Shown here: piece by piece, positions 1-11,400 of the stretch
Layout of the letters: every line of letters starts with the position of its first letter
Position numbering within the stretch: the stretch's first letter is position 1
Origin: Mansonella perstans
Taxonomy: Eukaryota; Nematoda; Chromadorea; Rhabditida; Onchocercidae
DNA length: 64,000 bases
NCBI GenBank assembly: GCA_037074765.1
Contig: JBAMDO010000578.1
Location: 248,001 to 312,000, forward strand
Direction: 5' to 3'
The notes under the pieces: model-generated
What the model saw: the letters and a program-made list of their open reading frames with translations, nothing else
The model's database searches: none
Told to the model about the DNA's origin: nothing
Translations under genes and position numbers: made by a program

Positions 1-2896
1 TCGCATATCTTCTTCATTACTAATCATTTCATTGATGTCACTTTCACGCAACACCTCTTCAAAATCATTGTCCCAATCGTACGGATCACTAAGTTGTTGA
101 TGGTTCGTGAAATTCTGAAATTTATAATATCACCAATTAAATAAATCGAAATTTAAATAAGTTTTATTGTACAACTATAAAGTTTTAATCGTTGTTTCAT
201 AATATGGGTGCTTTGCTATATTCACTAAAATAGGCGAAATACAACGCACTGTTTGACCAAAAATATGAATGATTATTATTAGAAGTAAGAATTTGCATTC
301 CATCGATAACTAGCGAAAACTAATCTAACCTGCAGAATTTTTACAATATATAACATGATAACTGAATTTCAAACTAATTGCATTATTTTACTCTTTCTTT
401 TAGGCTACCTAATTTCACTTAAAAATACATCAGTAAGAAAATCCACCAGCATGATGCTCTGGAGAGCCACATAGTTTGGCTCATCATTTGCATCCATCGA
501 ATATACAGCACGTCCAAATTCACGTAAACCTTCACCAATCTTTTCCGTTACACTTTGAAAATCATCTCCTCGCTGAAGAAAAAAAACTACGGTAGTAATT
601 GCATGATCAGGAAATGCACTGATTCAGTTGATTTAATTTACAGTGGTTGTACTGCACTGGATACGATTAACGATTAACAAGCAATCATAAGCATGGGGCT
701 GAATATCAAAATAACATTGCCAGTTTGTTGCGTATATTTTTTAAATTTTCTGAAAAAATTTTCATTTTTTAAAAATTATTTACTTTCTTTGGAGTTATTC
801 TCGAAGCTTCACTATGTTATTGTTTTTTGTTAAATTAAAACTATCCATGAACTAAAATTCTACTTTATATGAAAGAATCAGATTTTCTCAATTTAAACTT
901 ATCATAGCTTCTTTGAATGCTTTCACATCTTCACTTCTCCTTGCTCGTTTCCAAGGTACATAACCACGAACCATTTCAATAGCCGCATAAAAAAGGCTTA
1001 CGAGGTCATCTGATGGTCCTATAATGGAATGAATTTTTGAACTTTGAATCTTTCTCATTAAATGAAAGCGGTAAGTTAAAATTTCGATAAACTCTTACCA
1101 AGATCCTTTCCTTCATGTGCTCGTACGGAGGCGTAGAGTGTGGTACCGCGAAATCCGCATTCGTGACGTAATGGTCGTATTTGTCCATTTGGATAACGGA
1201 AACGTCGTGCTAATCCATAATCAACTATTACTAAACGATGTTTACTCTGAAATAGCTTTTATCTGTAAATTAATAGTTTCATTAAAACGTAAAATTGAAG
1301 CAAAAAATCTAATACAAATTAAGGATCAAAATCATTTTTGTGTTTTAAAACACAAATAGCAATTATTTTAATCTTTTATTTTTTTTTAATTTTATATATG
1401 GAATTCCTTAATGTTAGCAACTAAATGTTTTCGTTTTGTCTATAACTAACCACTTCAGAGAGTCCAAAGCATAAGTTATGTGGCTTGACATCTCGATGAA
1501 TATAACCGATCTGATGTATATCTCGTAATCCCGCTATTCCCTGAATAGCGGATGAAAGAAATTGTTTATGAATCTGTTCATTTATTGTTTGAACTATAAA
1601 ATTAGCATAGCAAAATATATCAATAATAATTAAATAAATGTTTGACCGATCTATTTGGAAGATGGTGATAAATAAATGAATTAATTATAAATGTATTTGG
1701 TGACTTGTACGAAAAGTTACGGCTATCCTTAACCTGAATAGCTGTATCTATGCAAGTTGTATGCAAACATAGGAGCAGGTCAAAATAATGGATGAGGTCA
1801 AAATAAAGATATGCTGATTGCTACGTATGGTTGATGAAGTAAACATCTATGAACAAATCTTTCGCTTCATTACTCACTTACTCAATTAAATGTTTAATAT
1901 GAAAATTTTCATCAAAAGGATTTTCCTTATAGCGCAACAGTAATCTGAATGTAAGCTAAATCTTCTGAATCACTGATGTAAAGATGAAATACAAAAAAAA
2001 AAAAAAAAAAAAAACTAAGGTATAATTAAACCTGTATGACAATACGAGCCATGGTTGAACGTGAAAAACGTTTGAGCGGACTTTGCTTTCTAATATCGTT
2101 TACATTCTGTGACAACAATTGCATAATTATATAATTAAGTGTTTTTGTGGAACCACTTCCCCAAAGAAGTGGGACATGTGCTCGTCCTTGTAATCGAAGC
2201 AATACCTACCAAAGAGTACTGAAGAAATATTTGCAGAAAGATTGCTAGATGTAATACTAATTGAAGTAGCTGAAGAAAGAATCAGTAGATTTCTAGGGAA
2301 GATGCTAACTTTTTGTTCCAAAATCATTCGTTTAGCTAGTTTGCCTTTTCGAATTTTTAATTCTGTTTTTATAGCTACTCCTTTCAATTCTTCGCCTCGA
2401 CTATCAACAGCAAAAAAAATTTGTCCATATCCACCAGAGCCTATTAGTCCCTGGAAATGACATATAAATGCATTTCGCTTTTCATTTGAATTTTTTTACT
2501 ATTTTGAAATCCATTTTCGAACAGTTTTTTTCCTGTCTCATACTGAGGTATCTTCAAAATTAGCAAAACTTCTCGTTCAATTAAATATCTTGAACGATCA
2601 AAAGTTTAACCAATAGAACAGCATGATTTCTATCCACTTTTTTTGTTGCTGAACTATCTGCTCAACCAATAGATCGGAAGTTCTAGCAAAAACCTTGGCT
2701 AGATTTTGTTGAAATAAGATCTGCCTATGAAATTCTTGTAAATAAGGCATACACTTATAATCCATCGTTCTGCAACAATGTCACCATATTTAAGCAATGG
2801 TGCCGCCTTATTTCGTTTCTTTAATTTCGGATAAAGACGCGCAAGATTCCTAAACGACTTATTAATCCCAAAACACTTCCTTATAAAGGTTTTATT
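1..2896 (-). CDS. TTBK/CK1-like protein kinase (3' end beyond window)
   Basis: Serine/threonine kinase of the casein kinase 1 superfamily, closest in pattern to tau-tubulin kinases and their nematode expansions. Exons on the minus strand: 2753-2896, 2310-2450, 2032-2205, 1451-1540, 1099-1246, about 899-1018, 429 to about 568, and <1-114; phases agree throughout. Visible motifs in order: lead-in GDIVAERW, glycine loop GSGGYGQIF, VAIKTE with the ATP-binding lysine, MQLL hinge, HRDVKPHN catalytic loop, then VDYGLARRF where DFG is expected, GFRGTTLYASV (the CK1-type activation segment), and DDLVSLFY/PWKR of the C-lobe. The last exon carries DPYDWD, which matches the end of TTBK catalytic domains. 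The first exon begins at an acceptor (2897-2899), so the start codon lies upstream and was not found. One acceptor near 568-572 is ambiguous. Family assignment is firm; the substrate is unknown. Confidence 0.85.
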
Positions 2897-5800
2897 CTGT
2901 CACCAAGAAATTTTAAAGTTATAAAAAAATACTTCTTAATTAATTATCACATAAAAGATGACCATAGTGTCCTAATGTTCTGTTTTCTCAGAATCTCAGA
3001 GAAGAATAAGTAAGAAAGAAGGAGCAACTAATGCTTTATCAACTAAAACTATATTTTTAACGAGTCGGAAAGCGGATTCTATAAAGCTATTCTAGAAATA
3101 TTCTTGATGTGAATGCATTTCATAAAATTTCTCGCATACAATTTCTCATCCCGCGAAATTCATCCTGTAATTTGCATCAATAATATGAAATACGAACAGT
3201 GGTATATTTTGTGATATCTGGGTCGATATTTGTGTATCATTTGTTTCTGGATTAAAGACCATCATTTAAACAACAAATCACCACTTATAGCCGCACTGAC
3301 ATCAACCTTTTTTAAAATGAATCGATCATATTAAATATGGAAAAGGCAATTATCCTTGTATTTATAGTTCTTGCAATCCGGAAATTTGCGTTTGATTGGC
3401 ATATAAATCGAAGATATAAAAATTGATTCAGAAATTAACAGGAAATCACGTGGGATCATTATTACATGATAAATAATACTATTACACAACTTTTTAGCCA
3501 CACTGAGCAAACAAATTGATCTATTCTGCAGTTACCACAAGAAAATAAGAAGCTTGAGTTAATAATATTGAATTTGGGTTTGTTAAATTAGATTAAGGAA
3601 ATTGTATTATTTATTATATTAACAATATGAATTCGTAATATTCAATATGTCATGTGATAATAGCATGATTTATGATTTATATATTATCACAATGAAATTA
3701 TTTCAGGACAAATATTTGTTGGCTTTTCATTTTGCTGAAATATTACATCGAATTAGTTCATTCATCGATCATAGAGATAATAACAGATGATAACAGAGAT
3801 GCCTCCAACAGTGTGTCATTGAGTGGGAACATCAAAATAAAAGTGAAATAAATACTACATAATGTTAATATTTGTAAATAAAAATGAAGGAAAGGAATGT
3901 GACAATAATTGTTCACATTGAGGATATATTTTATTTCTGCATCATTACTATGGATGATGAATGTTCTTTGAGAACAGGAAATTATCAAAAATCTAACTAA
4001 ATGGATGAATTACTTATCACATTGCATTGTACACTATGTTCTTAAATTCTTAAATCTATCAAAAAAGCAATCATAATTGTGATTAGAAATAAGTTAATAT
4101 GCTGAAGAGAAAATATCATAAGAAACAGCAAAAGTAAGTATTGACACAAATCTTCTCAATTCAAAAACTAAAAAAAACAAGGTATTTTTCTTAAAGTTCA
4201 ATATTGCATGCCTTTTTGCATTTTCTCAAGAGAAAACGATCCACTAATATAGTTGACTGTTTCATAAAGTTCTTGTGAAAAGTTGTGATTAAAATGTTCC
4301 ATTTAAAAAATAATCTATTTCTAAAATTTTTATCACTTCCTGAACCCATACATGTTACATTAATTTTGTATAAGTTTTCATATCGTTTACCATTATTTTT
4401 CATGATAGCATGAATAAGCATATAAATATCGAATAAAAATTTTGTTTTGAACAAGTATAAAAATAAGCAGATTGATAGGTCAACGTACAGCAATTTGTGG
4501 TAAATGACGATGTTACAGAGATGTATCCAAGATCAGAGAGCAGCTTCACATGGTGCTTCGAATATCTCAACCAATACAACCAGGTGTACTTATCAACGAA
4601 GAACACACATATGAAGCTACTAGCTGTCCTGGCCTTCAAACGGTCCTTAAAAGAGTGGTAAATGAAAGGTAAAAAAAAGATTTTAGGCACAAAAAAGCAA
4701 AGTACGATGTGGTATAGATATAACAGACAGTTGGAAAGAATAATATTAGTCTATTCATTTCCTACTTTAACGTATTTTGTCCACATAGAATAGAATACAC
4801 TGAAATAGGAAGTGAGTACATTAATATCAACAATACTTCGTCTTCAGCTAGCCTTAAATGAAGTATATCGGTTATAAGAAATCATAAGAAAAAGGTCAAA
4901 AGTGGCACTTTTGACCTCACTTTTGACTTATATTGCTGAACCTCACAGGCAATATTAAAAGTAAAAATACAACCAAAATCATTCATTGTCCCACTCACAC
5001 CTCATTCTTTCAGAAACATCACAATGAAGTAAACACAAGTAGTTGACCTGTAAGATTGCTGGCTTTATGATAAATCTTCTGTTATTATGCTTAATCCATT
5101 ATTATATGAAGCTTAATTATAAAGTTAGCGCACAAAGTATATTTTCAATATCATTTAGGAATATCAAAACAAAACACAATAGCATTAATTGTTTTGCAAA
5201 ATTCTTTCGTAAATCAGGCGAATTCCCTGCTTACTATTAACGATATTTATGGGATATTTTTATAATGATAGATTATCTCACAATTCATTTTTTTAGATTC
5301 TAGTTCTAAATAATGTCGCAAATCATTAAGGACACCTGTTTACATCTGTTTACAGGACGTATGCAAACTTCGCTAGAATAGACTCACTACTGTTTGTTGA
5401 ACTTCTTATATTCAAGAAATGGCTTTCAGATTCTTTCACATTATCTGTAAGCATAGCAACAGCAAGCTATCAGAATTGTGACATTATTATAGCAATCACA
5501 CGTACGTGGTAGTTTATAATTTAGTTTACCAGTGAATGGATAAGTATAAAGCAAGTTAGCAGTCATAATCCTCCCAGAAACTATGACACAATCATCATTT
5601 TATTCTTAAATTCATCTTTATTCAACTGTGAGAATAAAACTTTTGTTTTGTAACGTAGCTAAATTAAATTAGTTCAAATTACCATAACATTTTAGAGGTG
5701 TTGTTCTTTTAAATTTATTTACTGTCAAGAAAGTTGGATTAAAATTCAGAATGAACCATCATAACAGAATACTATAGATGTTAAATAACAGTGAATATTG

Positions 5801-6160
5801 TCAGTGGTACTTACGTAAACAGTTCCTTCATAGTTATGTAAGCAATGAATAGATTTTTCAGGAACTGATAACTTTACTACAATCAACAATTATAGTTTGA
5901 ATATAATGATCACTTATCATACGGAATACTAAACACGTCCTCCACGTACACGTAACGTGCTCTGAACCAATCGATTCAGAGATGACCCTAATCCGACCTG
6001 TCACTGAGAACAATTAGGGAAATACTATGTGGACATTACCGTTACCACTTACAATCGTCATGTATGCGTCATTCTGAAAAAATTTTGTCTCAGATTTGAT
6101 AAGTGAGACAAAATGTAAAAAGATTTGATTGTCATCGGACGCAAAGAGTGCAATTATCAC
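2897..6160. other. Mostly empty AT-rich gap
   Basis: No recognisable gene was found between the kinase N-terminus and the repeats at 6.2 kb. The missing first exon of the kinase should lie here. One GC-richer segment with an open plus-strand frame (4479-4661) is listed separately. The other open frames in this stretch are AT-rich and lack splice context or motifs. Confidence 0.5.
4479..4661 (+). other. Orphan coding-like segment, 60 codons plus stop
   Basis: A locally GC-richer island in AT-rich DNA. After an in-frame TAG at 4476-4478, which could serve as a splice acceptor, 60 codons stay open to a TAA at 4659-4661. The peptide is compositionally balanced (for example SSFTWCFEYLNQYNQVYL, then KLLAVLAFKRSLKEW). 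A second plus frame is also open over much of the same DNA and the minus frame is open too, so the reading frame is uncertain. No family was recognised. It may be a last exon, a pseudogene remnant or chance. Confidence 0.25.
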
Positions 6161-6164
6161 TTAG

Positions 6165-6200
6165 TTCACGTGACACATTCTTCACGTGACTTCACGTGAC
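6165..6200. repeat. Three copies of TTCACGTGAC
   Basis: The decamer occurs at 6165-6174, 6181-6190 and 6191-6200. Each contains the palindrome TCACGTGA with a CACGTG E-box core, the class bound by bHLH factors. Function is inferred only; no gene starts close by. Confidence 0.6.
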
Positions 6201-6738
6201 ATATTCTTCCTTATGTAATACTTTTCTCACTTCAAAGATAATTATTTAAAATAAAGTGTAGTATACTGAATAGATGTGAAGTTCTTTGATAGAATGCTAA
6301 TTAGTGGATCATTAAGTAGGCACTTCTGATAATATAATCACTCTTATTTCTTCTATCGATAAATCATAGATACATTGGAAAGTTTTTATTTGTCGACCAG
6401 AATAGGGCGCTATAGAAGTTAAGATAGTAAAATAATAACTTAGATGCCTTATTTCCAATGAACAAAATTCTCGTCAACTCGGATCAGAGTAGTGTTTTTT
6501 TTTTAAAATGAAATGAAATGCTTTTTTTCAATTATCATTTTACATTAGCTTCTTCAGTAACTAATTAATATTTAATATTAGCTTACTTTTTCACATTCAA
6601 TGCATTCTCGAAATCGAAATTATCATTATCATTTTATTTCCTTTGCATTTATCTCGTTAAATTCCGCCAATTGATCTTTTCTATTTCTGGTGTTTTATTC
6701 TATTTGTTCGACATGTTTCCTGAAAAAGAAACTATTTT

Positions 6739-6810
6739 CAAATGAGATCACAGTACTATTTTGGGAGTTTTAATCAAACGAGATTACAGTACTATTTTGG
6801 GAGTTTTAAT
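6739..6810. repeat. 36-bp tandem duplication
   Basis: Two adjacent copies, 6739-6774 and 6775-6810, differ at only a few positions. The second half of the unit is identical in both. A recent local duplication in non-coding DNA. Confidence 0.85.
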
Positions 6811-6894
6811 GCCTTGTCTAAAAGAAATTCATTAAAAAAGCAACTAAAACAATGATATTTACCAGTAGCAAACTATTTCAAACTAACTTTCCAT

Positions 6895-6959
6895 CATCGA
6901 GATCTCCTGAATTATTCATTCCTTTCAAATTTTTTTCATCGAGATCTCCTGAATTATTC
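6895..6959. repeat. Direct repeat of 23 bp at 42-bp spacing
   Basis: The 23-bp sequence starting CATCGAGATCTCCTG is found exactly at 6895-6917 and 6937-6959, separated by a T/C-rich linker. Non-coding. Confidence 0.8.
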
Positions 6960-7563
6960 TTTTCTTCAAAATTTTCATGAAAATAGCATATCACATGATA
7001 TCTAGGAAAAAAGAGTCATGAAGCTAATCGTTAGATGGAGTCATTTCTCCGAATTTTTTCAATAGTTTTGAAGAGTACTTAATGTTAATGGGTAATTTCC
7101 AAAATAGTAATCAAATTTTTGGATAAAAAACAGAAGGAAAAAATATGACGCAAATAAATGTGTAATACCTTTTAGCGGATATATGGAACTAAATTGGCCA
7201 GATATGCTAGCACAATTATTGTTAAAAGTAAATAGGCTAATAGCCCAGTTGGCCTATATATTTGTCCAACAAGTATCTATGTTATAAAATTAATCGATAA
7301 GATATTACACCAATCCCATATATCGGTTGCATGTTACATCGGTACTTTGCGCTTACTTTATTTATCCATATACTTCTATCGATTAATTGATGCATATACG
7401 GTATATTACTCTCGATAAGATACGTAATCAGTTGTTTTTGAAGCTTGTTATGAATAGACTGATTGTTTCTGATCAACTGTGATAATGGTTGATCAGATCA
7501 TGATGCATCCATGACAGTTTATATATACCGAGGTCTTGACCTTGATATATTAACTGCGTTGTT

Positions 7564-7669
7564 TCTGTCCAAGGAAAGTAGAAAGCTTAACCTCGATATA
7601 TTAACTGCCATATACCGAGGTATTAACTGCTATATACCGAGATCAAGTTTTCTACTTTCCTTGGACAGA
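7564..7669. repeat. Long inverted repeat (hairpin)
   Basis: The left arm 7564-7601 and right arm 7632-7669 are reverse complements over 38 bp with four mismatches; the outer 21 bp pair perfectly. The loop is 30 bp. Just upstream (7500-7560) the motifs TATACCGAG and ATATATTAACTGC recur outside the arms, so the element seems built from repeated short units. It could be a small MITE-like element, a structured transcript or a cruciform. No transposase and no clear target duplication were seen. Confidence 0.8.
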
Positions 7670-8481
7670 GACGTTCATGTAAATGAATAAATGCTGATCG
7701 AGATTGAAAGATACCAATTGTTTAACTTGTTAGTTAAAATAGATGTTTCAAATGACCCAAACTTTGTAGGACCTTTCTTAATTTTCATTTTTACTTTCAT
7801 GCTCCTTTTTTTTTTACCTAATGTTGTATTAATTAATTTCAAAATTTGAAACCATTGTGATAGCTGAATTTAAGTAAGTTAAGATAGCTTTATTAGTAAA
7901 CATATATGCACAAAAATATATAAACAATAACATGAGGATTCTGTTTCCTGCTTCATTTATCATCTTTCAAAGACACATGTGTACATAAGTAAATGAAACT
8001 TCATTAATATAATTATGCCCGTAATATATTTGAGAAGAAGAGAAATAAATGAATAAATAGGACAGATGAAATGAATCATCATTTTCAATGAAGGAAAGAG
8101 AGAAATTGAGAAAAGACTGAGGTACCAATAATAGCTTCTGAAAGATAATTATAATTTGAATAATCATTGTAACTAAATAGTACAAGTGTCTCACTTGAAA
8201 ATAAATAATATAAGACACTCTTAACGTTCATAAAATGATACATTGTAGTGCAAAAATATACATAAATGAAATTAACAATAAAAAATCATTGTTAATTATG
8301 ATGAGATTTCAAAAAATCAACTTATTATCACATAATTATTTCTTAAGTATGATTTAATATCTGAATGAGAATGTCTTTTGTAGAAAGACTATTGGCGTTA
8401 CATTAATATACTTTTACCGATAGCAATAATTATGTGCAAATAAAACTACGCAATGTTAATGGAATTTTTGAAAAAAATACA
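7670..8481. other. Empty AT-rich gap
   Basis: This is the 3' flank of the EDRF1-like gene. I see no coding exon, RNA gene or clear repeat here. Confidence 0.5.
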
Positions 8482-11400
8482 TCATAATTCAGACTTCTCA
8501 AAATAACTATTTATATGCTTTGCACAATCAGTTAGTTGTAGCAGACACTGTGGCAGGCTATAATTTTCTCCTGTAATCTGAATTTGCAATAGTAATCGAT
8601 ATATGTTTTTCCAGAGATTCACCGCTTTCGAATTACAACGCGCTACCAAACACTGTAATTAAAATTTTGATGAATAATAATCAGATGAAGCAAAATGAAT
8701 CCTAAAATTGCGCACAAATAAATCTGCCAAACCTGCAGAGTATCTCTGACGATATTTCGGACATATTGCACAAAGAGATGTAATGTTTCGCGATAACTAT
8801 TCAGATCCATTAAAGAATCATCTTCCTGTAGAAAAATAAATTAAAAATCCACGAATTTTCTTGTAAGTGACGTTGTAGCAAAGCTTTAAAAATAAAATCT
8901 TTTCTTTGATACATAAAGGTGCAGAGAATAAATCAAAATTGAGCAATTTATGGTGAAATCTGATTAACTCTAATACAGTGGGATACGCAACGAAGAAATG
9001 ATAATCGTCACAAGAGCTGAATCACCGAAAGTCTGACTACCTATAAAGAACATACATACCGCATGTTCTTTTCTAGAGGAAAGATGTACAGCCCTAATTA
9101 CGTCCATCGCACATTTAGATTTGTGAAAAAAGATTTGTGTCAAATCTAAATGCTCAAATGACATAACATCACATACAAAACTAATCAAAACTGAATGAAA
9201 TTATTTCATTACTTTTTGATAACATGTAGAATTTTTGAAGACATTTCAAACATTTATGCTAAAACTAATAAGACACAAAACTCTTTTTGTACTTAAATGT
9301 TTGATATCAAAAGTAACATTTGTAATAAAAAAATACTAACGAAGAATTCTCTTCTCTCTTCTTCCGAAGCAGAAAGTGAGGTTTGCAAGTGTTGCATTAA
9401 TGGCTGAGTAGCAACAAATAGTGCAGCCAATGATCGACGCGAACGTTTGATGAATGCATCTGAAGTATTGACGCGTGCACTGACATCTGAAAATATCCAG
9501 AGAATTGAAAATTCAAAGTTTTCCGCTATTAAAATTAAATAAAAAATAGATCCCTTTCTGCAGTCTGAAAACATTAAATGAGTCAGTATAATAGTGAAAA
9601 TTTTGGAGTTCAGAAAAACTTCGCATTTTAAAAATTTGTGGAATTCAGTTATTTCATAAGTTGGAGAACAAAAATTTCGGACTAAAAATAAACTAGCCTG
9701 AACATTTTGTACTTTCGAGAGCAGCTCTTAAAGCCGTTATACATTCTCGGAGACATAGTTTTTCTTGCTTTTTGGGTGACTTTGTTCTTGTAATTTTGGT
9801 AATCTTCTCCACTACATAATTGAAACATGCAGTGTAATGCTCTATCGCTTGTCGTTCATAATCTTTTAGTTTACGAGATAAGCCAACAGTGCCATTTTGC
9901 CGCTAAAATAGTGAAAAAAAAGAATGATTAACGGAAAAATAAATATCGACATGAGATTATAAGAATGATCGGAATAGAAACCAAATCATTTTGTTAAAGT
10001 GAAATCCACTTTTCCCACAACAGAAAAAAATTAAATATCAACTAAATTACAGACTGAAAAAGAAAAATAACTATTTCCAAAAAAAGATTAATGTTATGCA
10101 AGTAACAAATCAATCACATAACATACATGAGATTATAAACAGATACTACAGTTCTAAACAATAATTTATGCAATTATTCTGAAAATTTGAACAGCTACAG
10201 CGACATTTGACCAAATTAAAGCTTACCGCTGCATGTTGAAATAATTTACCGAAACGAAACATAATTTCAATGATCGACCGATCTGCTACAGAATGCATTT
10301 TTGGAGAACATCTCACAGAATCACGAATCAAGGTGTAAGCTGATTGAGCACGGGCCAAAAATTCATGTATTTCAATGGTCATCTATAAAAACACTTAGAC
10401 AAACACGAAAAAACATAATTTTTGATAATAATACAATCTGGAAAAATTGGAAACTCGCATAATAAACTATTTCAATAATGTTCCAACAATGTATTCAATG
10501 ATGAAAATAGAGCTTGGTTTCAGTATTCTGCAAATCAAAAATCCATTCAGCTTTAATTCAAAGCAGTTTTGCGTGTTCTTTCATTCAATTAACTATGCAA
10601 TAAATACGGAAATACCTTTTCAGGATGGCTTTCTATCATTCCCGGTTGCACGTTGTCTTGAAGCCTTACTGCATAGGTGAAGTAAATGCCAGCCAAATCC
10701 TTACTAATACTTTCAAACAGCGGAAACTGAGTACCTCGAAAATCAGCAATAGTTGTCAGGGCTTGTTGATAATGTTCGATTGCCTACAAGTTAAAGCAAT
10801 AGGATATGGGCCAGCCTCAAAAACTCTAAAAATTTGCAGTAAATGCTCAGTTTTTGTGCCTTCATATCAACTTAAATCATTTGGGAATAAATCCTATAAT
10901 AACCTCTAAAACATAGTTCTTCTCTTTCTCCGGAGCATATGGCAAATTGAAATCAGTAAAATACATTTGACAATGCAATTGTAAACGGTACAGCTGGCCA
11001 ATATTTGACAGCAAAAAAGCTTCGTTTATGCGATCACCAACCAAAGTAAATAGCGAAATACCCTGGAAATTTTTTGAATGTTGCAGTAAAAATTACAAGC
11101 AAAGAAGTTTTTATAACCAATCGGCTTGTTAAAACAATAATCAAAAAATGACTCCTACATGCAAATAGTACCTTAAAACGAAATGATTTATGAATAGGAA
11201 TAAATGATTTGAGGATTTGTACTAAAGTAAAATGAACCACAATAATCTCTGCCTGTCATCAACAAAAAAGCGTAAATTTTCAGCAGAACTAAACTTGAAA
11301 TTTATAAAGACTGAGATATAACTATTCCATGCAATACCTGCAAAAGCAGCTCTTTCCCAGCTTTCACGGTCCTCTCAACCATTTCTTCTGGCTCCATAGC

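Noticed and set aside
1551..1593. Upstream extension of the HRDVKPHN exon
   Set aside because: It would insert extra residues into a conserved helix. The TATTCAG acceptor at 1541 gives the normal CK1 spacing.
2461..2541. Minus-strand short N-terminus (MRQEKNCSK...) for the CK1-like kinase
   Set aside because: The exon at 2753-2896 with GDIVAERW matches the family lead-in and splices in phase to the glycine-loop exon, which fits far better.
4191..4690. Two minus ORFs of 96-100 codons
   Set aside because: Rich in Phe, Tyr, Leu and Cys as expected for AT-rich chance frames; no motif, signal or splice context.
8970..9188. 72-codon minus ORF between the last EDRF1 exons
   Set aside because: Exon 9341-9486 joins exon 8733-8825 directly in phase 0, so the ORF is intronic and adds nothing to the protein.
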